The position numbers and the translations under genes are program-made. From Amaurobius ferox (lineage: Eukaryota; Arthropoda; Arachnida; Araneae; Amaurobiidae), in contig OX578144.1 of the NCBI GenBank assembly GCA_951213105.1, forward strand, positions 79,223,801 through 79,287,800: 64,000 bases of DNA, read 5' to 3'. The notes below the pieces were generated by a model. It saw nothing but the letters and a program-made list of their open reading frames with translations, was not told the origin of the DNA and did no database searches. This document shows, piece after piece, positions 35,393 through 47,647 of the stretch. Each line of letters begins with the position of its first letter. Position 1 is the stretch's first letter.

Positions 35393-36255
35393 CGAAAAAT
35401 GATTAAATAAATTCTCGTAGCAGTTTGGAATCTACTTTGAAACTATAGATTCCGACCAAATTCGAATTCGTGCAAAATAAGGACCGTAGAGCTTCAAAAA
35501 CACCAACCAAACTTTTTTCAGTGCACCTATTTTGAAAAAAAAATATTAAGAAAAGTGTCGAAGAGCGGCAAATAACTCGAAAGCGGTATATTGATGCAAT
35601 GGGGGCGTGATTCCTAATTGATTACCCTATATTAGATATAGATTCGACACTCACTGAAGTAAATTATGGTGATAAATTCAGATTGTGACCTCTGTGAACT
35701 AGTTGCTATTTTTACGAGTGTATTTTACATCTTCCTCTCTCAAAATAACAGAATCGATAACAAATAACCCACATCCTATTTATGTTTATTGCCCAGCTTT
35801 TCAGAATGAGCTACTTCTGAATTGCTCTGTTAACAGTCAAAACGTAGTAATCACCTAAGGGTATATCAAGATATTAAACACAATGTTTCATTCATAATGA
35901 ATAATTATTCGTATGAAATTCAAATGTATGGTTTTAAAAGTATAATGACGGCTGCATGCTTGTTTCACTTATAAGAGGGTTTAAAACAAACTATATATAT
36001 ATTCCAGTTTTAATTTTCTTTATATTATTTAAAATTTGTAGCAACTACTTTTGATTTCATTTGCATAAATAAGTTTTGATTTCACTTGCATAAATAAGTT
36101 TGGATATGTGTGGTTTCCGCAACCGGTTGATTAAAATCTTTTGTTTATTTATTTGACAGTTAAAAGAGTAAATTTGTTTTAGTATAAGGGATACAACTGC
36201 AAAGATTTTTTTAAATTACGAAAGATTTACAAGGAGAATAAAATCAAATGTGGTG

Positions 36256-36286
<31 letters not shown>

Positions 36287-37091
36287 GGATTGAGGTCGTG
36301 ATAAATATTTGTAGGAGGTCTCCAATTTTTATGGGTAACTTTGTCTGGGGAAATTAATTGCCCGTTTTACGTTCAGATGTTTATGTTCTCATGCTTTTAA
36401 AAAAAATATTGTTTTCCCAAAAATTTTCGAATTTGAAATTTTGTCGTATATGGACGTCTGAAACTTTCTCAATACGATTTCGAACATTATTGGAAAAATT
36501 GGCGTAAGCGTGGACACTATTGCTTAAAAATAAATGTTCGTAGCGTTGTGATATTTTATGAAAATACTGATATTTTATTAAAATATCAGAACTCGATAAT
36601 TTATGTAAAAAGAACTAGAAATTCTGTAACTATATAAAAATTTATTTTAGCAATTTCTATGATTGGAATTCAAAATTTTAAAATTTCATAGCATTATTTT
36701 CTATAGAAAATAACAATAACTTCCTGAACAATGCTAGTAGTATAGTGGATACTACAAATGTTATTTTTATTTACGCAATAAATGTAGAGGATATTAAAAT
36801 AGCATATGTTAACATAGATGAGCCAAATGATACCTATTCATCGACGTGGCAGACTTGTTAACAACAAACTATTTTTCTAATTTTTACAAAAAAAATTACG
36901 AGAATGGCTTGAGAATGAAAGCAAATAGAAAATTACAAGAAAGTCGAGTGGAGACTCGCATTTTAGCTATTTTTTGTCCTTAGCTTTAATGGTAAAAGTT
37001 TGTTGTTTGAAATTGCTTATATCAGATTTCATATCTTTTTATAATAATATTTGTTGCTCAATATGTATTAAATTATGTTGATATTTATGTA
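35393..37091. other. AT-rich stretch without gene
   Basis: Only a TG-then-G tract at 36250-36288 stands out. No open frame above 60 codons of interest. Confidence 0.5.
36250..36288. repeat. (TG)n followed by about 19 G
   Basis: The longest G run here, in an otherwise very AT-rich context. It follows a TG tract as at 3948 and 20926. Confidence 0.92.
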
Positions 37092-37690
37092 TTATTAGCA
37101 GTATACCCGTTCTTCGTACAGAATACGGAAATTAAAAGTTCAGAGTTAACAAGATATTTAACTAAATAACATTGTTATTCAAAACATTCTATTAAAATAT
37201 TTAATTTAATTCTCCTAAAAAGAAGTATTAACAAAACAAAAAAAATGAAATTTGATCAATGTATGCCAGAATGAAAATGCTAAAATTATATTAGAAGATA
37301 TACCCGCACCACTTTTATTCTGTTTCAACAATTAGCTAAACATAATATATGAGTTTGAAAAATCTTTGCCAAAGGAAAATATATGACGCAAGAAATTGAA
37401 AATTCTTGTAATTTTTTAAGGCCATAATTGATATAAATCCAGTCAAAACTGCAACACCGTTAATTTATGAAATTTGTTTTTATATCCATTTATTATTTAA
37501 ATCGGAGAAAAAAATTAATGAAATCGTCTGCTGCATAAACATTGGAAACATTGACTAGAATTTTAAGTGGGACTATTTCAAGACTACCCACAAAATTTCA
37601 TGAAATTCGGTGCAGCTGGCTCTCTCCAGTGATGATGTGTGACAAACACACACACACACACAGATTTTTAATTTTATTTTATAGATTATA
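37092..37690 (+). mobile_element. F5 repeat, second copy
   Basis: Starts TTAGCAGTATACCCGTTCTT and matches the complement of 13966-14575 over most of its length. It then continues to AATTTCATGAAATTCGGTGC, a (CA)n tract, and ends ATTTTATAGATTATA. The last part is absent from the first copy. It again shows a box AAATTCGGTGC next to a CA microsatellite. Confidence 0.6.
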
Positions 37691-38324
37691 AGTATATTTA
37701 ATTTATATTTTGAATTTTAATGCCTAATTAGTGTTTATAGTCGACATTTACGTTTTCTTTTATTTTCTTTTAGGTAAGTGCTACAATTTTCCCTTTTAGT
37801 TCCCTGTTATTGAAGAAGTCACTGTAAATAAGGTAAAGTTGCTATTGCAACTGTATTTTCGTATTTTTCCCCTCTTTGTTGCTTCTTTTGCCATAATTCT
37901 GTCATCCTTAGTTAATATACGACGGTATTTAACAAATTTTCAAACGAATATACACCTAGGTGTAATAATCATGCGACAGATTGGCATATTTTACATTAAC
38001 ATTTTCGAATCATTATTTATTGGCATTGTTTAATGATGTATTTTTTGTTATTTGCCAACAATATTTTTTCCTCACAAGTATGCTATATAGTTATTTGAGC
38101 AGAGTTTTTAAAAGCATAAGCAGAATTGCAGATATATTATAGAGAACATATTTTTCGATCTTGCCACTTTTCATTAAAATTCTCATATTCAAGTTTTGAT
38201 GGGAAAACTTCACTCTCCGGACGTGTTTGGTTACATTGATATTTCAATCAGCCCTGGGTAGAATCTGTGTAGAAATTATCTATCCAAACAGCACACTACC
38301 AAGTAACCTGTATTTTAATTGTAG
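37691..38324. other. AT-rich stretch without gene
   Basis: A 64-codon hydrophobic plus frame (37839-38033) has no support as a gene. Confidence 0.4.
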
Positions 38325-39350
38325 TCAACCCTGTATAACGCGATACTTTCATGATGCGGTTTTCATATAACACGGAGCAAAAATTGTAACAGCCCTCTCA
38401 TAACGCGGTAGTCATAAAATGCGGTTTCCATACAACGCGATAATCTTATAACGCGGTTTCTCTATAATACAACTCAATTAGCTTAAGTAGTCTCCGTATA
38501 ACATGAATTTTTGTATTACACTTTTACGGTTGAAATTAATGGAGAATTCCCTCGTGTTTTATTTATCCACGTACATCACCATTTTCCAATTTCAGTTATC
38601 GGAAGAAATCCCCAGTAAAAAAATTAATACATTCACCTCAAATGCTTTGGTAGACGAAGATTTGGGTAAAGAATGGGTTGCAAATTTCAATTTAAGTGAT
38701 GTGAAAAGAGGGCTGGATTTGGGTAAACAATTAGAAAATTACTTTATTGAAAATAACCCTTCAATAGTTCATGAAGTGCAAAGTTTAAAAGATAATTGCA
38801 AAATTTCTTAGCTCCTTATAGAGAGATTTTGGTAGAGTTACAAAATAAAACTATATTTGAAAACGAAAATAAAGATACGCAAAGTGGACATTAAAAGAAA
38901 AAAGAATTAGGCACTAATATTTGACAGCGCTGATGAATGTTAATAGGATTTTTGTTGGGAAAAAGTTATTAAGTTTATATTTCACTTTATTTTTTTAATT
39001 TTATCATATGAAGTCTTAAACTCAGTAAAAATAATTCGAAATATGTAAACCTATATTTATTGCCTTTTGTTTGTATAAACTTATATTTCCATAACCGTAT
39101 TCATCATAACATGGTGTTCTAAAAATGTAGTTTTACATAACGTAAAACGAATCAGCTTGATTTATATGTTCTGAGTTTCACTTAATGCGGTTTTCATATA
39201 ACGCGGTACAAATTGTTCTGTTTTGTACTAATTCTGAGTTTCTTATAACGCGGTTTCCATACAACGTGGTATGCAATTTCCATATAACACGGTACGTATT
39301 ATTCTGATTTGCACTAATCTGAGTTTCTTAACGCGGTTTCCATTAAGGTA
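38325..39350 (+). mobile_element. Pogo/Tigger-like remnant with ATAACGCGG repeats
   Basis: Left block AGTCAACCCTGTATAACGCG, then many variants of CATATAACGCGG and TTTCCATACAACGCGG at 38330-38510 and again at 39110-39345, bracketing a coding-like core. Ends of Tigger/pogo elements often carry such CAGTnnACCCTnnTATAACG words (family knowledge). The right end is poorly defined. Confidence 0.5.
38503..38811 (+). pseudogene. Possible C-terminal pogo-type transposase fragment
   Basis: 102 codons. The part from about residue 33 (SEEIPSKKINTFTSN..., then EWVANFNLSDVKRGLDLGKQ and LENYFIENNPSIVHEVQSL) has the helical, acidic style of Tigger/jerky C-terminal regions. No DDE residues are present and the first 30 residues lie in AT-rich terminal DNA. 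Its position between the ATAACGCGG blocks supports a transposon origin, but sequence evidence alone is weak. Confidence 0.35.
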
Positions 39351-39838
39351 TACGAATTAATGGAATTATAGTAGGACATTATTCAAAAATAAGTGCATAT
39401 AATATTTCAAATAATGTTTGATTAAAGTGGGAGTTGCGTGGTAGCTTCTTGTTTGGGTTAGACACTGTCTACTCAGATTCCCTTCACGCTTTGCCACTCA
39501 CTGCTCTATTGTTGCAATCTTTCTCTCAGAAGCCAGATGATCACGGGAAACACTGACTGTTTGTAGTTGTTAGATAGTAATAGTAGCCATGAATGAATGA
39601 GCTGTTTGTTGTCCATGAAAATGCACAGAAACACCAAGCTTTAGGATGGAGAATCAATAGTATTCTATTAAGTACTATTCTACGACTTACCAAGATTGGG
39701 ACTTTTGTATTCACTCTAAATTAAACTTCCAGTGATAACCTAATGACTAGAGTTCGACGAAGGAATCACGACATTTAACAAATAAACAATTTTATTTACA
39801 GCTAGCTTCGCTGGGAACTCAAAACACACACACACATA
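39351..39838. other. Non-coding stretch
   Basis: Nothing recognised apart from a short (CA)n and AT run at 39823-39840. Confidence 0.5.
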
Positions 39839-39840
39839 TA

Positions 39841-40506
39841 CAGGGTGTCCAGTGCTATGGGTGCCCAATGGCTATTTCCTCAACCGTTAGTCACAGAGAT
39901 ATACTTCCAATTGCAAAAATGTTTTAAATTTTAAAATATATTATCTTTGAAACAATTTAAATTAATAAATACATTTCTGAAAGGAATACGAAATATAAAT
40001 TTTTATACGGTCTCCCGGTCCTACCAATTATATTTAGGAAAATCATCCTCATACAATTTTATGCAAAATAAAAAGAAAATCTTCATTTTACGACCAAAAT
40101 TCACCGAGTTATGAAGCATTAAACTTAAGTCGCTTTTCCACGCATAAAAATGTCCCGTTTCAGGCAACCAACCAATCAGGGACCGTATTGGCCATTTCTC
40201 AGCACAAAAAGTATTCCAACTTCAAACAGCTATAAATCTGTCAATTTTAGTCGTAAAAGGATGATTTTTTTTTATTTTGCATAAAATTGTATGAGGGTAA
40301 TTTTCCTAAATATAATTGGTAGGACCGGGAGACTGTATAAAAATTTATATTTCGTATTTCTTTCAGAAATGCATTTATTGATTTAAACTGTTTCTAAGAT
40401 AATATATTTTAAAATTTAAAACATACATTTTTGCAATTCGAAGTGCATTTCTGTGACTAACGGTTGAGGAAATAGCCATTGGGCACTGATAGCACTGGAC
40501 ACCCTG
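39841..40506. mobile_element. TA-flanked foldback MITE, 666 bp
   Basis: Ends CAGGGTGTCCAGTGCTATGG and its complement, flanked by TA on both sides (39839-39840 and 40507-40508). The arms pair over about 270 bp each (for example GGTCTCCCGGTCCTACCAAT with ATTGGTAGGACCGGGAGACT), leaving a central loop of about 120 bp. TA target and CAGG.. ends fit Tc1/mariner-type MITEs (inference). No coding sequence. Confidence 0.85.
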
Positions 40507-40508
40507 TA

Positions 40509-41654
40509 TATATATATCACAAATCTCTATACAAATCATCTACAACGCTAGCATTACGAATTCTACCCGAAACATACTAATCTACCATGAAATTCAACCC
40601 TAACTTATTACTAAACTGAACCTATGATGATCAAACTACGACACAATATATTCACAAGTTTGAAGACTATAACTCTCGATGCTACCTGCCATGGACGATC
40701 AAAACAGACACACAACACCCATGTTAACTCGACTGAATGGCAGATACTTAATTCTAATGTCTGCCCTTCTTATAGATCTGGCCAATCGTGAGTATGCGAT
40801 TTTTCGGAATGAAAGTTGAGAAGTTTAGGACATAAATTAAAATCAGGAAAAGTAGAATTAGAATAAAATGATAATATATAATAGAATCCTCACAATTCTC
40901 AATTTCATCAAATAATGGCTTTCAGACCTACCATTTCCTCTAAGCTTTCAAAGATAATGGTATATGTGAATGTTAAGCATTAAACAGTTTTGATTTTTTT
41001 TTTTTTTATTGTAGAGATACTATCATCGATACTGTAATTATTGAAGATGCGCGCCATTGTCTACTCCCTAACAAAGAGATTTTGAAATATGAGCAAAGCT
41101 AAGAATACTCACTATTTTATTCCTGAGCATCTAATGTTTATGGGAGTTCCATTATATTTGTTACTGCCCAGTAAAGAAGGCAACCCCGGATGTCATTTCT
41201 AAGACTTACTGTCTTATTTTTGACATTAAAAGGTACACCGCACGACGTATTCTTTATATCAGCAGTAAAAACTAACACCTGGATGCATCTGAGTGGCTTT
41301 CTAGTATTTGCATGATGCTCCAAGACATTTGTTAAAACAATTTTCCTTATCTTCTGCTGCGGTCTTGTGCACGCAGTTGCTCGAGGTTCAACAATTTTTC
41401 TTAATTTGCAAATATAAAACTGGCATTGTTCTTTCATGCTTGCAAATGGATGATTTGCATATCGAATTGTCGCCAGATGCGCAATACTCTCCCCCCAAGA
41501 TTGCAGTCGTAAACAGGATCTTGGTGTTGCCCACTCGCTACTTTTTATGGTGTCTATGGAAGATGAGTTACATTAAACGTATTGTAAATTGACTAGGACA
41601 CGGATTCTCAGCCTGTTGTACGCGGTCGCGTTGTCTATTTAGTATAAAGTGCTT
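40509..41654. other. Non-coding stretch
   Basis: Overlapping frames on both strands at 41138-41592 (94 and 99 codons) have no domain. This is one of the few parts I cannot link to a repeat. Confidence 0.4.
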
Positions 41655-42950
41655 TTTGACACTTTACAACAAAGTTGAAAAGTGTTTATGACTCTGTTCA
41701 TTCTGTCTGTCTGTCTGTCCGTTAGCACAACTGCCGGAAAAATGACTTAATCAAAATGAAATTTTAGTATGTTGTTCAGGTCTGTAGGACCTATATAGGA
41801 ATATAAATGAATAATATCACCCAATTAGTTTTGGATTGAACCCGGGTTGAAAAAATGAAATACATTGAGCCCTATGAGACCTAATTTTTCAAAAATTTTT
41901 TAAGTGGATTTAAAATTCACAAATTGCTTCGAAAATTTTAGGTAATATTTAAATTGTTCCATAAAATATATTAAAAAAAAATTCAGCGATATATATTCAG
42001 TAGTTTTTTAAATAAAAATTAAAATAATAATTACACCTCTTATATGAAGCGATCACGTGACCATGATATGAAAAGATCACGTGACCCTCTTCAAAATGAT
42101 ATATGGCATCCATCGTGTCTCAAAATCGTGATTTTTAAAGTTCTTTTTAATTCATATTGAGTGTTGTATCTGTCCTAAAACCACTTTATTTTTGCTTAAA
42201 TTCTGTGCATCTACATACTGAAACAACGCAATTACAATATATTTGAGTTTAAATGCTCATCCAAATTTGATTATTTCTACAACGAAGCCTATTTTTCACT
42301 TATGTAAAATGTAAACAGCAAAATATATAGAATGAGTTGTATTAGAATTGCTGTATTTCTTTAACACAAAATTATTTAGCTCATGGAGTCTACATAGCTG
42401 ATATGAATGAAATATTCATTGATTTTACAAAGAGAAGGACGATTTTTTTCGATATTTTAAGCATAGAGTTTAATTACTTGTAGCTCCATGGTCTTAATTT
42501 TTAAATAAAATACATTACTATAGTATTGTGATGAATGAAATGAATGGGAAATTGTTTATGAATGAAATGCTGCTTTTATAGAGAGAGTCAGGCGTGTTAT
42601 TTTTTTCTATGGCGTCATTTGAATGCATTTCAGTTGTTTTCGATGAAGCTTTCAAATATAATAAATTATCGTAGTATTATGATAATTCTAAAATTATTAT
42701 CGAGGAATGTATCGCATTTTAGATATGTTTAAAGCAGGCAATTTATATTTCAATGCCGTCTTTTGAATGAAGTTCATTTTTTTCGATGAAGGTTTAAGTT
42801 TTCAAATATAATAAATTAATGTAGTATTGTGATAAGTTTTAAAATATTACCGAGGAATATATTGCATTTTACACATGTTTAAATAAAATTGCATTGAAGT
42901 TGGAAAATGTTTCATAATCAATGCTTTAAGCATGATTGATCTTTCTTGTT
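41655..42950 (+). mobile_element. F3 repeat, full-length copy, about 1.3 kb
   Basis: Begins with the hairpin ACACTTTACAACAAAGTTGA/AAAGTGT, then (GTCT)4, CCGTTAGCACAACTGCCG and GAAATTTTAGTATGTTGTTC, and AACCCGGGTTGAA. It has two CACGTGACC words near 42054-42085 and ends with the imperfect palindrome at 42917-42940 (ATCAATGCTT / AAGCATGATTGAT) 10 bp from the end CTTTCTTGTT. Its length matches the nested copy at 58997-60293, which fixes both ends. No coding content. Confidence 0.82.
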
Positions 42951-44404
42951 TCATTTTGCTCCAATCCTCCCTGCGTTTTTAGTGATCGCACAGTGTTCCT
43001 AGAAAAACCCTAAAGCACCCCGCAATGACTTAATAAGGAGAGATTCATGCATACACTCATTAGGTCTAATTAAAATGACTATGCCGATTGAGTAAAAGCA
43101 ATGGCAGCGCTCACCTAGTGGAGAATTAAAAAAGTTAGGATAACAAACTGGGCAATAACAGCGAGATAGACGAAAACAGCGAATTTAAATCTGGTGGAGC
43201 TTTGCCAAATTAGTAAGAGTCGACTAAACTAATGCAACGCGCAAGGGAATAAATACCTCTCAAAAAGGCGTATCATCAGGGCATGTAATGCAGTGATACA
43301 TGAAATGTTTGTCAAAATACGCGGTAAAATTATTTTTCGACTTTAAATGTGTATCATTGCTGACGGAGGGAGGGCATTTTGAACAGGCTATACATTAGAT
43401 TCTTGTGTAAGTGTTGTTTATTTTAGGTTGATTTTAGGTCGAGTGTTGTTTTTATTAGGGTCGAATTCGACGCAATGTTCTACAACTTTGTAAGGAGCGT
43501 TATTCGTATAATTCTCTTTGTTGCCGAGTTCGTTATCCTAACTTTTTCAGTTCTTCGCTAGGTGCGCTGCCATCACTTTTATTCGATCGTGCACGGTCAC
43601 TTTACTGTAGATATAACTAACGTTACAACCCCAGGACTTTAGCCCAAGGAAGTTATTCGAGGGAGGGGGGGGGGGTGAGGTAAGAATTTTCCTAGGAATA
43701 TGTTGGTGGTACGCAACTTATATGTCGAAAGCCCAGACCATCTGACTCATCCTAGGACATAGAGCAATTTAGTGGATGGCCGGAAACGCAACTTATATGT
43801 AGAAAAGAAAGTGGTCCGTAGCTTGAGGGACATTGATCTAGGACAAGGCTGTCCTACTTACAGCCGCGAGATCCCAGCTAGAATTTTGCACTGGCTAAAA
43901 TTTCAGCCTTTTAGATAATTACAGATTTGGTATTTATAAAGACATTAATAAGTTAAAGTTGTTAATTCATCTACTCAAACAATAAAAGTTTTTTGTTGTT
44001 CTTCGTGCTGTAGAATGTTCAATCAAGGTATCATTAGCAGAAATAATGTCTCCCAATTAATATATAAATTTGTAACATCTATATATTTCCTAGCTGTAAG
44101 TTTAAGACCACGAAATCTTCCGCTTCCTTTTCTGCAGGATGCCAGCGTGTCACTTAACTAGATATTTTCATTGTGTGTTACGTGGTTGTAGCGAGTGCCA
44201 ATTGAAAGCGATATCCGTATCCTCTGTTAAAGATACATTCATCCTTCAAGCTTATTGGCTCTTCGTAATTTGTAAACAGGAACTTAAGTTACTGATTGTT
44301 TAACTATTCTTTTGAATGTATTCTCTGTTTTCCTATTTAGTTTTTTAAATAATTCCACACTTTAATAGTAATACATGATGCAGAAGTTTTACGCTTCTCT
44401 AGTA
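42951..44404. other. Non-coding stretch
   Basis: G run at 43663-43675. SINE-tail trace GCCCAGACCATCTGACTCAT near 43727, followed by GGATGGCCGGAAACGC near 43773. No gene. Confidence 0.5.
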
Positions 44405-44735
44405 ACGTACCCTTTTCTTTCATAGTTCTTGTTCTTAATTCCTATTTCATGTCACGCACTTATTGTAATTACATCAAATTCTATCCCACGCTATTGATAT
44501 TGCCAGAGAATACGCGTACCCCATACAACAACATATTTGGCCACTAATCCTAACCATAACGTACCCTTCTTAATATTTTCTTCCTTTTCGATCATAATTC
44601 TTATTCCAAATTCCTATTTCATGTCACGCTCTTACTGTAACCACATCAAATTCTATCCCACGGCATTGATATTGCCAGAGAATACACGTACCCCTACAAC
44701 AACATATGTGGCCACTAATCCTAACCACAAGGTAA
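44405..44735. repeat. Tandem duplication, about 160-bp unit
   Basis: Two copies share CCTATTTCATGTCACGC, ACATCAAATTCTATCCCACG and ATTGATATTGCCAGAGAATA, then GGCCACTAATCCTAACCA. The identity is high, so the duplication is fairly recent. No coding signal. Confidence 0.8.
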
Positions 44736-45339
44736 ACTTTCTCATGCGAATTCCTCATCTCTCTCAGCCTAGCCTATAACCATAACTATACGATTAAAAA
44801 TGCTTCTAAGATAAACTTTCCCATTTGTAACTGCATGGCCATCACATTTTTGTAAACTCCGTACAAAATGGAGATCCGATGTGAAGACTGGCCGATGTAT
44901 AAAATTTGTTCAGTTAGTGCCATATAATAAATCAGTTTTCGCCTGCTTCACTGCCAAGTCCACGATAATAACCGTTACATGCATAAATATTGATATCTGT
45001 GAATTTCTTTTTCTGGGGAACCTTTTACAAATTTTCTAATTACTCGTATTTATCACCCAGGCCGTCCAGCTTACCCAAAGGGTGTGAAGCAGTTACAAGG
45101 GACTTCAAATTTCTAATGTAAAAAACGGAGCTGGGTTTAAACTTAATTCCTACGTATTGCTTTCTTCCGCCGCTTCGTTAGTCTAGTCTAAACTGGCCTA
45201 ATCTACATTAACAATTGCATTAAAATAAATCCTTTGATCATCTCAATTGAACTCTCATTGTGAAATAGGCGAATCCCTTCTTTTTCGTCCAGCTCTTTAA
45301 ACTTTTTTATTAATACTAAACGACGGAGATATTTTGGAA
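44736..45339. other. Non-coding stretch
   Basis: SINE-tail trace CACCCAGGCCGTCCAGCTTA at about 45055-45090. Nothing else. Confidence 0.5.
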
Positions 45340-46192
45340 CTACCTAGAACGGCGGGCAGCCGTCAATTTGACCGCCATAGAAAAATACAACATACCTTTA
45401 ATTCAAAAACCAAAACATCATAGTTACAGCATTTAGGATGTTTCTTCGAGACATTTTTTCCAATAAGCGTTTTTGCATACATTTCTATTTGCATACGGAG
45501 TTGGGTCAGCTTTTTTTTTTCACTACGTTTTGAGAACCAAATCTCCAGGAAATAGCGGTGCTTTGATCCAATATTTTCCACTCTGTACCATCTTTGGCAC
45601 GAAGATTTGCTGAAGTAGCGATATTGCGTTGAAGGCGAGTTGAATTGGACGTATCGTTACCGTCAGAGTCTGTTTGCTCCTCTGAGGACCTGACGCTCTG
45701 CATTTTCATCAGAAACTACAAAAGCTGCCTCACTATCACGGCCTTTATCACTGGAATTTTCGCGAAGTTGCTGCAAAAGTGCTAGACCTTCATCATTAGT
45801 CAGTCGCTTCCTACGAGACATCGCGCCAAAATTTTATGCAATAATTTACATCCAGCACGGGCACAGTCGTTGTTCGTTCTTGAAACATGCCGAATAATGC
45901 TAGAAAGCTGATGCAATCATCCTTACGGCTTACAGTAGCTTCACGCCGCAGTTGGATTGCATCATCGTGTGAAATCTCTCTAGCGGCCATTTTGACCGCT
46001 GGCGTCATTCTAGGAAGATCGTTGATTTGTTCTCTTATTATAAAACTTAAAATAATTTTCTTCTGTTTTTTCAATAACTTTAAGAAAATAAGAAAATTCA
46101 TAAAATTTCAATGGGTTGGGATTATCCGTTTTGGAGGAATCGTTTCTCAAAGTAGTTATGCTGTCAAAATGACCGCTTCCGTCGTTCTAGTG
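45340..46192 (-). mobile_element. Internally deleted piggyBac element
   Basis: Right end: TTAA at 46193-46196, with the inward complement CACTAGAACGACGGAAGCGG + TCATTTTGAC. Left end: ACCTAGAACGGCGGGCAGCC + GTCAATTTGACCGC from about 45342; the TTAA there is lost. A third related block (complement TCCTAGAATGACGCCAGCGG + TCAAAATGG) lies inside at about 45984-46016. At roughly 850 bp it is far shorter than a coding piggyBac (about 2.4 kb). It retains only the transposase N-terminus. Confidence 0.7.
45500..45821 (-). pseudogene. piggyBac transposase N-terminal fragment
   Basis: Starts at an ATG at 45821 with MSRRKRLTNDEGLALLQQLR, the classic opening of PGBD4-like piggyBac transposases. It runs into an in-frame TGA at 45663-45665. 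A shifted frame (from 45709) continues with DGNDTSNSTRLQRNIATSAN and DGTEW, typical of the acidic N-terminal region. A second shift leads to the frame ending at 45363. The catalytic DDD domain is missing. It is non-functional. Confidence 0.7.
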
Positions 46193-46595
46193 TTAAAAAG
46201 CGTTGATGACCATTCTTTGTATAGTTTCCTATCCGACTACTCGAGAAACATCTTCACCATTTTGTAGCATTTCCCTGATTTAGCATTTCGAGTTTTGTTG
46301 AACAATAGGCCCCTTTCCTGCTAATATTGTTTTCATATATGCATTTCAAATCAACTTTGCCAACTGAAGAATCTAGGGGTCGTTCATGCGACTCTTCAGC
46401 CATACGAATTCTTCATACGAATGCTTGTAACTATTAAATAAAGTTTCCGTGAAAATCTCTCTATGTCCATCTTGAATCTTCTTCATATTCAAACATTAAC
46501 ATATTTCATGTATTTTACCGTTTTTCCATTTTTTCCCCAGAAAAAATTTCGTCAAATTTACTCCTTTATGAATTATTTATGTAAAGATAAATCAA
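46193..46595. other. Short non-coding stretch
   Basis: Nothing recognised. Confidence 0.4.
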
Positions 46596-46598
46596 GAT

Positions 46599-46862
46599 TA
46601 CTTTAAAATGAAAGACAATCAAAAAATAGATTTGAAAGTATTTTATTAAAATCTCCTTTTTACGACTTATAAAATCACGCTTCCGGGCACTATTATGCCC
46701 GTCATCAGTGGCGAAGACTTCGCCACTGATGAAGGGCATAATAGTGCGTGATTTTATAAGTCGTAAAAAGGAGATTTTAATAAAATACTTTCAAATCTAT
46801 TTTTTGGTTGTCTTTCATTTTAAAGTATTAATTAGTTGACGTGTTTCCCTACTATTTTATTA
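46599..46862. mobile_element. Palindrome of two ribozyme-bearing repeat ends
   Basis: 46599-46827 is a near-perfect inverted repeat centred at 46717 (GGCGAAG-A-CTTCGCC). The right arm extends to about 46862 in homology with 6453-6500. Each arm is one copy of the unit seen at 6453-6640. The right arm has lost about 10 bp after AGTGC. Inverted head-to-head copies are known for Penelope-like elements, so this fits that class, but no coding region is present. Confidence 0.7.
46676..46712 (-). ncRNA. Hammerhead-like core, 3' side lost
   Basis: On the minus strand GCCA, CTGATGA, then a perfect 6-bp stem II CGGGCA-TAATAG-TGCCCG, then GAA and GCG. Compared with 6581-6624 the cleavage dinucleotide TA and the TGGC strand of stem I are deleted, so this copy should not cleave. 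It shows what stem II looked like in the ancestor. Confidence 0.55.
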
Positions 46863-47559
46863 CATTTAAGATTACTTCAAATAAATTAAAATTTATAATC
46901 TGAAAAGCTAATTTATAACAGCAGAATTTAAACTGTAATTCTTGGTTTGGTAAAAACTGGCATTTGCACTTGTGCCACACAGAAATAATTTAAACAATAA
47001 TAATATGAGTAAAATGCACACATAAAATATAAAACACATTTGATTAAAAGATATTTTTTCAATACCGAAAGCTACTTACATGACTGCCTGCCAACATAAT
47101 TGCTGACGACGCTCTTATTGATAAATTTACATAACCAAAAGTGATATTGACAAAGCTCTCTCTTTAATGTAAGGACGGTATTGGAAAAATTATAATAATG
47201 CCATTGACAACTATAAAAACTGTTTCTGTACGACGCGAAAACAAAAGAAGTCAATATCCTTATTAGATTTTGTAATTAGGGAAGGACATTTTTAAACTTA
47301 TTTTGTATAAAGAAACGTATTTATTTGAATTTCTTACGCGTGGTAACTAGAACAATAATGCCTTTGAAAGTGATTGATTGCAGAATATGAACCCGTGCAT
47401 ATTATTTGCTTGAGTCTAAAAAAAAGTAAGTGGAAAACACGGCACCGACCGTTGTGGAGTTTTGACCTTTCTTATCAGTTTTTTGGGGTTTAATTAGGCC
47501 AGTGAAGTCGATATGAAGTATAGATAAAATTATTTTTAATATTTTGCAAAACACAATCT
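46863..47559. other. AT-rich stretch without gene
   Basis: Nothing recognised. Confidence 0.5.
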
Positions 47560-47647
47560 TTTTTTCTTTAAATATATATATATTTTATGTGGCTGTATAT
47601 GACCTACTATGGATTGAAATCTGTTACTTTACCTATCGTACATATTA
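47560..47647 (+). mobile_element. F4 repeat copy 1, left part
   Basis: Reads GGATTGAAATCTGTTACTTT and CCTATCGTACATATTA, and resumes after the Tc1-like element at 48800 with TAATGATTTTGAAAAGTGCT. Copy 2 at 48846-49038 shows the uninterrupted form. Confidence 0.65.

Noticed and set aside
45811..46267. 96- and 126-codon overlapping frames on opposite strands
   Set aside because: They cover the piggyBac end region, lack domains and are partly made of the end motifs. The real trace is the short N-terminal piece ending at 45821.
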